A stretch of DNA of 64,000 nucleotides. Source: Acetobacteraceae bacterium H6797 (GTDB taxonomy: Bacteria > Pseudomonadota > Alphaproteobacteria > Acetobacterales > Acetobacteraceae). Below, in pieces: positions 58,937-64,000 of this stretch (position 1 is its first letter; every line of letters begins with the position of its first letter). The DNA lies in assembly GCA_015223225.1 (NCBI GenBank), contig JADFCQ010000001.1, forward strand, positions 620,001 to 684,000. The letters run 5' to 3'. The position numbers and the translations under genes were made by a program. Below the pieces are notes generated by a model. It worked only from the letters and a program-made list of their open reading frames with translations. It made no database searches and had not been told where the DNA came from.

Positions 58937-59967
58937 TCCGCTTCGAGAAGGCCACCAAACGCTACGGCCAACGCAGCGTCGTCGATGCCGTCTCCATGGA
59001 AATCCCCGCCGGGCGGCTCTGCGTGCTGCTGGGGGAATCGGGCTCGGGCAAATCCACCCTCATGCGCATGGTCAACCGGCTGGTCATCCCCGATGCCGGC
59101 CGCGTGCTGCTCGATGGGCGCGACACGGCCTCCATCCCGCCCGAGCCGCTCCGCCACGGCATCGGCTATGTCATCCAATCCGTCGGCCTCTTCCCGCATT
59201 GGACGGTGGCGCGGAACATCGCCACCGTTCCCACCCTGCTCGGCTGGGACGCCGCCCGCATCGCCGCCCGCGTCGATACGCTGCTCGACCTCATGGGCCT
59301 GCCGCCCGACCAGTTCCGGGGCCGCTACCCGCATGAGCTTTCCGGCGGCCAGGCGCAACGCATCGGCCTCGCCCGCGCGCTCGCGGCCGACCCGCCGGTG
59401 CTGCTGATGGACGAACCCTTCTCCGCCCTCGACCCCGGCATCCGGCGCGGGCTGCAACGCGCGCTGCGCGACCTGCACGCGGGCAGCGGCAAGACCATCC
59501 TCTTCGTGACCCATGACGTGGAGGAGGCGCTTCTCCTCGCCGATGACCTCGCGGTGATGCAGGACGGCCGCCTCATCGCCCATGGCCGCCCCGCCGAGGT
59601 GCTGCGCCGTGACGCCGAGCCCGCCATCCGCCGCCTTTTCGGCGAGGCCACCCTCGCCTTCCACCGTCTCGGCACCCTGCCCGCCGCCAGCGTCGCCATC
59701 GGCGCGGATAAACTCGCCATCGGCGCGGATGAAAGCCCCGGCGGCATCGCCGACACGCCGCTCCTGCACGCCGATGCCAACTGCAAACAGGCGCTGATGC
59801 TGATGCTCGACCAGGGCACCGACCGCGTCGCCCTGCCCGACGGCGCCGTGGTCCGCCTGCCCGACGTGATGGCCGCCTCCGGGGCCGCATCCGACGCTGC
59901 CTTCAGGACGGCGCCTCGGGCCTCGCCGGGCGTCGCCCCCGAGGCGGCTTCTGGAACCGCCCCATGA
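58933..59967 (+). CDS. Osmoprotectant ABC transporter ATP-binding protein (YehX/OpuCA type)
   Basis: The 344-residue ATPase has Walker A GESGSGKST, Q-loop YVIQSVGLFPHW, signature LSGGQAQRIGLARAL, Walker B LLMDEPFSALDP and switch FVTHDVEEALLL. After the core (about residue 240) the chain continues with a repeated segment IGADKLAIGADE and one CBS-like region, then an Ala/Pro-rich tail that overlaps the next gene. CBS modules in OpuA-type ATPases sense ionic strength; only a weak version is seen here. Confidence 0.92.
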   Translation: MIRFEKATKRYGQRSVVDAVSMEIPAGRLCVLLGESGSGKSTLMRMVNRLVIPDAGRVLLDGRDTASIPPEPLRHGIGYVIQSVGLFPHWTVARNIATVPTLLGWDAARIAARVDTLLDLMGLPPDQFRGRYPHELSGGQAQRIGLARALAADPPVLLMDEPFSALDPGIRRGLQRALRDLHAGSGKTILFVTHDVEEALLLADDLAVMQDGRLIAHGRPAEVLRRDAEPAIRRLFGEATLAFHRLGTLPAASVAIGADKLAIGADESPGGIADTPLLHADANCKQALMLMLDQGTDRVALPDGAVVRLPDVMAASGAASDAAFRTAPRASPGVAPEAASGTAP

Positions 59968-60698
59968 GGCCCTTCGCGCGGGGCCGCCTCGCCCTGCTGG
60001 TCCTTCAACTCCTGATCTTCCTGCTGGCCCTCGCCGTCGCTCCGCGCCTCGGCGCGCTCTGGGGCGCGCCCTTCCCCGAGGTGCAGCGCCCCGCCTGGGA
60101 CCAGCGCGACTGGTTCGCGCTGCTCGGCGCGCATCTGCTCCTGGCCCTCGGCGCCTCGGCCCTGGCGGCGCTGCTCGGCCTCGCCGCCGGCACGCTCGCC
60201 ACCCGCCCGGGCGGCCGCCGCCTGCGTCCGCTGCTCGATGCGGCCTTCTCCCTCGCCCAGGCCATCCCGCCCATCGCGGTCATCGCCCTCGCCCTGCCGC
60301 TGCTCGGCTTCGGCACGGCGCCCACCCTGCTGGCCCTGGTGCTCTATGCCTGCCTGCCGGTGATGCGCGGCACGGTCGCGGGGCTCGATGGCGTGCCGCC
60401 CGGCGTGCTCGATGCCGCGCGCGGCGCGGGGATGGGGCGGCTGCGCATCCTCTTCCAGATCGAACTGCCCCTGGCGCTGCCCGTCATTCTCGCGAGCCTG
60501 CGCCTTGCCGTCGTGCTCTCCATCGCCACCGCCGCCGTGGGCTCCATGGCAGGCGCGGAGAGCCTCGGCACGCCTATCGTCACGGGGCTCGCCAACAATA
60601 ACAGCGCCTATATCCTGCAGGGCGGCCTTTTCACCGCCTGGCTCGCCCTGCTCGCCGACCAGGCCCTCTCGCTGCTCGCCCCGCGCGAGAGGGCCTGA
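59964..60698 (+). CDS. Osmoprotectant ABC transporter permease (YehW/OpuCB type)
   Basis: The 244-residue membrane protein has about six helices, the core ALGASALAALLGLAAGTLAT and AIPPIAVIALALPLLGFGTA, and the loop PPGVLDAARGAGMGRLRILF that contacts the ATPase. It ends with the usual GLANNNSAYILQGGLFTAWL region. It is the second permease of the set and overlaps the ATPase gene by four bases (ATGA). Confidence 0.93.
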   Translation: MRPFARGRLALLVLQLLIFLLALAVAPRLGALWGAPFPEVQRPAWDQRDWFALLGAHLLLALGASALAALLGLAAGTLATRPGGRRLRPLLDAAFSLAQAIPPIAVIALALPLLGFGTAPTLLALVLYACLPVMRGTVAGLDGVPPGVLDAARGAGMGRLRILFQIELPLALPVILASLRLAVVLSIATAAVGSMAGAESLGTPIVTGLANNNSAYILQGGLFTAWLALLADQALSLLAPRERA

Positions 60699-60779
60699 GC
60701 CTTCACGCCCCTCGCAGAGCCCGATGCGGGACGGGGGGCGCAGACAAGCCAGCCGAGCCACCCCGCCACCTCCCGGCGC

Positions 60780-61736
60780 TCAGCCGCTCGCCTTCTCCAG
60801 CAGCGCCATATCCTCCGCCCCCAGCGCCAGCGCCGCCGCCTTGGCGAAGCTCGCCACCTGCTCCACCCGCGTCGCGCTCGCGATGGGCGCCGTGACGCCC
60901 TCCCGCGCCATCAGCCAGGCCAGCGCCACTTCGGCGGGCTTGGCGCCATGCCGCCCCGCCACCTCGTCCAGCGCCTTCAGGATCGCGAAGCCGCGCGGGT
61001 TGAGATATTTCTTCCCGATCCCGCCGCCTCGCGCCGACTGGCCCAGATCCGCCTCCGAACGGTATTTGCCCGAGAGGAAACCCGAGGCGAGGCTGTAATA
61101 GGTCACGACGCCCAGCCCTTCCTTCAGGCAGAAGTCGCGGCGCGGCCCGTCATAGCTGGCGCGGTCGTAGAGATTGTACTCCGGCTGCAGCACCTGATAG
61201 GCGGGCAGCCCATTCTCCTTCGACGCCTTCAGCGCCTCGGCAAGCTGCGCGCCGTCGAGGTTCGACGCACCGATCGACTTGATCTTCCCCGCCTTCAGCA
61301 GCTTGTCATAAGCGTCGAGCGTCTCCGCATAAGGCGTCTCCGGGTCGGGCCAATGCGAGAAATAGAGGTCGATGCTCTCGACCCCGAGCCGCGAGAGCGA
61401 ACCCTCGACCGCCTGGAGAATCCACCGCTCCGACAGCCCCTTCTGTCCGGGCTTCCGCAGGTCCGACCCGACCTTGGTGAAGATCACCACCTTGTCCCGC
61501 ATCCCCGGCCGGGCCTTCAGCCATTTGCCGATGATGGTCTCGGATTCGCCGCCCTGATTGCCCGGCGCCCAGGCCGAATAGACATCCGCGGTGTCGATGG
61601 CGTTGAAGCCGTGATCGACGAAAGCGTCGAGCACGGCGAAGCTCTGCTTCTCGTCGATGGTCCAGCCGAAGACATTGCCCCCGAAGACGAGCGGGGCGAT
61701 CGAGAGGCCGGTCTTGCCGAGCGCACGATGCTGCAT
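60780..61736 (-). CDS. Aldo/keto reductase (YajO/Tas-like)
   Basis: The 318-residue TIM-barrel enzyme begins MQHRALGKTGLSIAPLVFGG, the typical start of AKR families with a QxRxLG motif. Catalytic Asp and Tyr are in NAIDTADVYSAWAPGNQGG, Lys in VIFTKVGSDLR, His in LYFSHWPDPETPY, and the NADPH part is near VALAWLMAREGVTAPIASAT. It likely detoxifies aldehydes or ketones. It diverges from the SDR gene at 61883. Confidence 0.94.
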   Translation of the reverse strand: MQHRALGKTGLSIAPLVFGGNVFGWTIDEKQSFAVLDAFVDHGFNAIDTADVYSAWAPGNQGGESETIIGKWLKARPGMRDKVVIFTKVGSDLRKPGQKGLSERWILQAVEGSLSRLGVESIDLYFSHWPDPETPYAETLDAYDKLLKAGKIKSIGASNLDGAQLAEALKASKENGLPAYQVLQPEYNLYDRASYDGPRRDFCLKEGLGVVTYYSLASGFLSGKYRSEADLGQSARGGGIGKKYLNPRGFAILKALDEVAGRHGAKPAEVALAWLMAREGVTAPIASATRVEQVASFAKAAALALGAEDMALLEKASG

Positions 61737-61882
61737 GGATGCATTCCCTCTTTTCGCTGCCCTCGAAGATGAGCCCCGCCCCGGCGCCCATCAACCCGCC
61801 CCCCCCCTCTCGCGCCCTCCCCGCAAGGGCGGCTAGGCTGGCGGCCAACCAGCCGCATCCCCGGCATCACACGGAGAAGCCC

Positions 61883-62587
61883 ATGCCCGTCGAAAAGGTC
61901 GCCCTCGTCACCGCCGCCGGCAGCGGCATGGGGGCCGCCGCCGCCCGCCGCCTCGCGAGCGACGGCTATCGCGTCGGCATCCTCTCCTCCTCCGGCAAGG
62001 GCGAGGCGCTGGCGGCCGAACTCGGCGGCTTCGGCGTCACCGGCTCCAACCAGTCGATGGAAGACCTCCAGCGCCTGGTCGATGGCGCCGTCGAGCGCTG
62101 GGGCCGGGTGGACGTGCTGGTGAACAGCGCAGGCCACGGCCCGCGCAAGCCCGTGCTCGACCTCACCGACGAGGATTGGCACAAGGGCTTCGACGTCTAT
62201 TTCCTCAATGTCGTCCGCCCCACGCGGCTGGTGGCGCCGATCATGCAGAAGCAGGGCGGCGGCGCGATCATCAATATCTCCACCGCCTGGGCCTTCGAGC
62301 CGAGCCCGATGTTCCCCACCTCGGCCGTCGCCCGCGCGGGGCTCGCGGCCTTCACCAAGCTCTTCGCCGATGAATACGCGCCCCACAACATCCGCATGAA
62401 CAACGTACTGCCCGGCTGGATCGACAGCCTGCCCCAGCGCGACGAGCGCCGCGACAGCGTGCCAATGCAGCGCTACGGCAAGGCCGAGGAAGTCGCCGCC
62501 ACCATCGCCTTCCTCGCCTCCGACGGTGCGGCCTATATCACCGGCCAGAACCTCCGCGTGGATGGCGGCCTGCACCGGAGCATCTGA
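61883..62587 (+). CDS. SDR-fold protein with altered catalytic motif
   Basis: The 234-residue protein has the SDR cofactor loop TAAGSGMGAAAARRL, the NSAGHG site and the C-terminal YITGQNLRVDGGLHRSI. The catalytic YxxxK is missing: the aligned stretch reads MFPTSAVARAGLAAF, with Ser and Arg at the places of Tyr and Lys. It may bind NAD(P) without classical reduction, or use another mechanism. ATG 61883 follows CGGAGAAGC. It diverges from an aldo/keto reductase gene. Confidence 0.88.
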   Translation: MPVEKVALVTAAGSGMGAAAARRLASDGYRVGILSSSGKGEALAAELGGFGVTGSNQSMEDLQRLVDGAVERWGRVDVLVNSAGHGPRKPVLDLTDEDWHKGFDVYFLNVVRPTRLVAPIMQKQGGGAIINISTAWAFEPSPMFPTSAVARAGLAAFTKLFADEYAPHNIRMNNVLPGWIDSLPQRDERRDSVPMQRYGKAEEVAATIAFLASDGAAYITGQNLRVDGGLHRSI

Positions 62588-62712
62588 GGGCCAGCCTTGC
62601 CGAGCGCGGGATGCCGCATGGAGGCACTCCCGCTTTTCGCTGCACCAAGATGAGCCCAGCCTTCGGCACCGGCGCCATGGCCGCCCATGGCCCGTAGCGG
62701 ATATGTCAGCCC

Positions 62713-63444
62713 TCAGACCTGGGCCACACCCCCATCCACACAAAGCTCCGCGCCGGCGATGTAGCTCGCCTCATCGCTGAGCAGGAAAGCGGCGGCGGCA
62801 GCCACTTCCTCGGGCCGCGCGAGCCGGCCGAGCGGGATGAGCGAAAGCAGCGCCGCTCGCTCCTCAGCGCCCACCGCCGCCATCATCGCGGTATCGGTCG
62901 GCCCAGGGCTCACGACATTGACGCGAATGCCGCGCGGCGCCAGCTCCGCGGTCCATGTCCGCGCATAGGAGCGAAGCGCCGCCTTCGAGGCCGAGTAAGA
63001 GCCCCTCGTGGGCACGCCGATGGCATCGGCGATGGAACCGATCAGCACGATGGAGCCACCGGCGCTCATGGCCTTCAGGGCAGCCTTCGCGGCCGGGACG
63101 GGGCCGCGGACATTCAGCGTGAAATGCCGGTCGACATTCTCGGCGCTTTCCGCCTCGAGCGAAGCCGGCTCCGAAATCCCGGCATTGAGAACCAGCGCGT
63201 CGATCCGCCCGAAGGTCTCCTGAACGGCGGAGATCGCCGCCTCGATCTCCTCCGGCTTGCCTGCATCGGCCACCAGGCCGCGAACCTTCGGGCCGATCGA
63301 CGCCGCGACCTTGGCGACCTCCGAAGAGCTCCGCCCCGTAATGGCGACGCTGGCGCCTTCCGCCGCAAGCCGCTCGGCAATCGCCAGGCCGATACCCTTC
63401 GCGCCACCCACGACCAGCGCGATCTTGTCCGTCATTCTCGCCAT
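62713..63444 (-). CDS. SDR family oxidoreductase
   Basis: The 243-residue protein is a complete classical SDR: VVGGAKGIGLAIAERL, D at the VADAGKPEE strand, NAGISEPASL, Ser in LIGSIADAIG, YSASK, and SPGPTDTAMM. Arg in ITGRSSSE after beta2 suggests NADP(H) use. GGAG lies eight bases before ATG 63444. It is divergent from an HxlR regulator and probably under its control, which would link it to aldehyde, quinone or nitroaromatic stress. Confidence 0.94.
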   Translation of the reverse strand: MARMTDKIALVVGGAKGIGLAIAERLAAEGASVAITGRSSSEVAKVAASIGPKVRGLVADAGKPEEIEAAISAVQETFGRIDALVLNAGISEPASLEAESAENVDRHFTLNVRGPVPAAKAALKAMSAGGSIVLIGSIADAIGVPTRGSYSASKAALRSYARTWTAELAPRGIRVNVVSPGPTDTAMMAAVGAEERAALLSLIPLGRLARPEEVAAAAAFLLSDEASYIAGAELCVDGGVAQV

Positions 63445-63475
63445 CGAAAAAACTCCAGGATGATGATGGCGATCT

Positions 63476-63494
63476 AGATATAGGGTTTATATCT
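63476..63494. promoter_or_regulatory. Putative HxlR operator
   Basis: AGATATAGGGTTTATATCT has perfect 7-bp arms (AGATATA / TATATCT) around GGGTT. It is in the 82-bp gap between the divergent SDR and HxlR genes and overlaps the only AT-rich promoter-like bases there, so one site could control both. Confidence 0.68.
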
Positions 63495-63526
63495 GCTATC
63501 AATTACGCACCTTGAGGTGAGTAGAT

Positions 63527-63937
63527 ATGGCCGACGATACCGAACTCGACATCGAAGCCGCCTGCGCTTTGCGGAACATGACGCTCGTTCGCCCGGTTCT
63601 CGACCGGATCGCGGATAAGTGGACGATCCTGATCCTCACTGTCCTTTGCCCCAGGCCGGCCCGCTTCAACGAGATCAAGCGGCGCGTGGGCTGCATCACC
63701 CACAAGGCCCTGGCGGACGCCTTGAAGCGCCTGGAACGCAATGGGCTCGTGACCCGCACGGTGCTGCCGACCAGCCCCATCGGCGTCGAATACGCGATCA
63801 CGCCGCTTGGCCACTCGCTCCGGGGCCCGTTCGAGGCGCTCTGCGACTGGGCCGTCGCCAATGGGCAGAGTTTTCTGGAAAGCCCGCCTTCGCAAATCGC
63901 CAAGGCCGAAGAGGCACAGCCGGCAACCGCGGCCTAG
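63527..63937 (+). CDS. HxlR family transcriptional regulator
   Basis: The 136-residue winged-helix protein has the HxlR features: VLDRIADKWTILILTVLCPR, FNEIKRRVGCITHKALADAL, LERNGLVTRTVLPTSPIGVE and YAITPLGHSLRGPFEALCDW. Cys residues (about 14, 41 and 55) may respond to oxidants or aldehydes, as in HypR and YodB. GAGGTGAG precedes the ATG. It diverges from the SDR gene, with a palindrome between. The 63 bases after its stop hold nothing I can identify. Confidence 0.94.
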   Translation: MADDTELDIEAACALRNMTLVRPVLDRIADKWTILILTVLCPRPARFNEIKRRVGCITHKALADALKRLERNGLVTRTVLPTSPIGVEYAITPLGHSLRGPFEALCDWAVANGQSFLESPPSQIAKAEEAQPATAA

Positions 63938-64000
63938 CGTGGCGACCGTAGCCCGGCTGACGGAAGAAGGGTCGAAGATGGGGCAGCGGCCCCGTTACCC

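Overview
The window is a GC-rich (roughly 70%) bacterial chromosome segment packed with genes on both strands. Gene content (TRAP and ABC uptake systems, CoaBC, a DUF296/thiolase/acyl-CoA ligase cassette, KGG-repeat stress protein, HrpB, OmpR- and LytTR-type two-component systems) and codon use suggest an aerobic alphaproteobacterium, most likely an Acetobacteraceae member of the Roseomonas type. This assignment is an inference; there is no rRNA gene. I see no tRNA, insertion sequence, prophage or CRISPR array, so this looks like ordinary chromosome with regulated catabolic and transport modules.

Layout. 1-5150: end of a lipid kinase gene, an acetyltransferase, purD, a secreted SnoaL-like protein, a secreted alpha/beta hydrolase and coaBC. 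5153-13456: a catabolic block built around an IclR regulator. On the minus strand IclR, thiolase, acyl-CoA ligase and a double PPC/DUF296 protein overlap end to end; divergently run a TRAP binding protein, a fused TRAP permease and an SDR dehydrogenase. Two copies of a 15-bp palindrome (9602-9616, 9699-9713) lie in the control region. 13450-18408: cupin, quinone reductase-like flavoprotein, and a minus-strand operon of ABC transporter plus cytosine-deaminase-like amidohydrolase. 18640-22677: a PotABCD-type ABC system with one fused permease, whose binding-protein and permease genes are separated by five consecutive hairpins. 22674-27961: glyoxalase-like protein, hypothetical, mobA, nucleotide-sugar epimerase, EI24 membrane protein, efp, inositol monophosphatase family.

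28188-31644: a three-gene operon for a secreted OmpA-like protein, a MotA/TolQ/ExbB-type channel and a MotB/OmpA-type partner with a very long periplasmic coiled coil; this is the best candidate for a poorly described machine. 31715-32356 is upp. It is followed by 3.3 copies of a 98-bp hairpin-rich tandem repeat in which paired arms change together, ending at a TPR-glycosyltransferase gene. 35042-46003: Crp/Fnr regulator with an FNR-like box, lipoprotein, nudC, a detached efflux-adaptor-like domain, a LytTR two-component system, a biuret-hydrolase-like enzyme with a nucleobase-type permease, and an OmpR-type two-component system with small secreted proteins and a DegP-like protease. 46109-54637: hrpB, a secreted DUF4189-like protein, three MFS carriers, MarR and an aldo/keto reductase. 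54764-60698: LysR, an AT-rich spacer, KGG stress protein, a 59-residue hydrophilic protein and a YehZYXW/OpuC-type osmoprotectant transporter. 60780-63937: aldo/keto reductase, two SDRs and an HxlR regulator.

A recurring theme is that local regulators (IclR, MarR, HxlR, LysR, Crp/Fnr) each sit beside a visible inverted repeat that is a plausible binding site. All operator, terminator and riboregulator calls are read by eye and untested.
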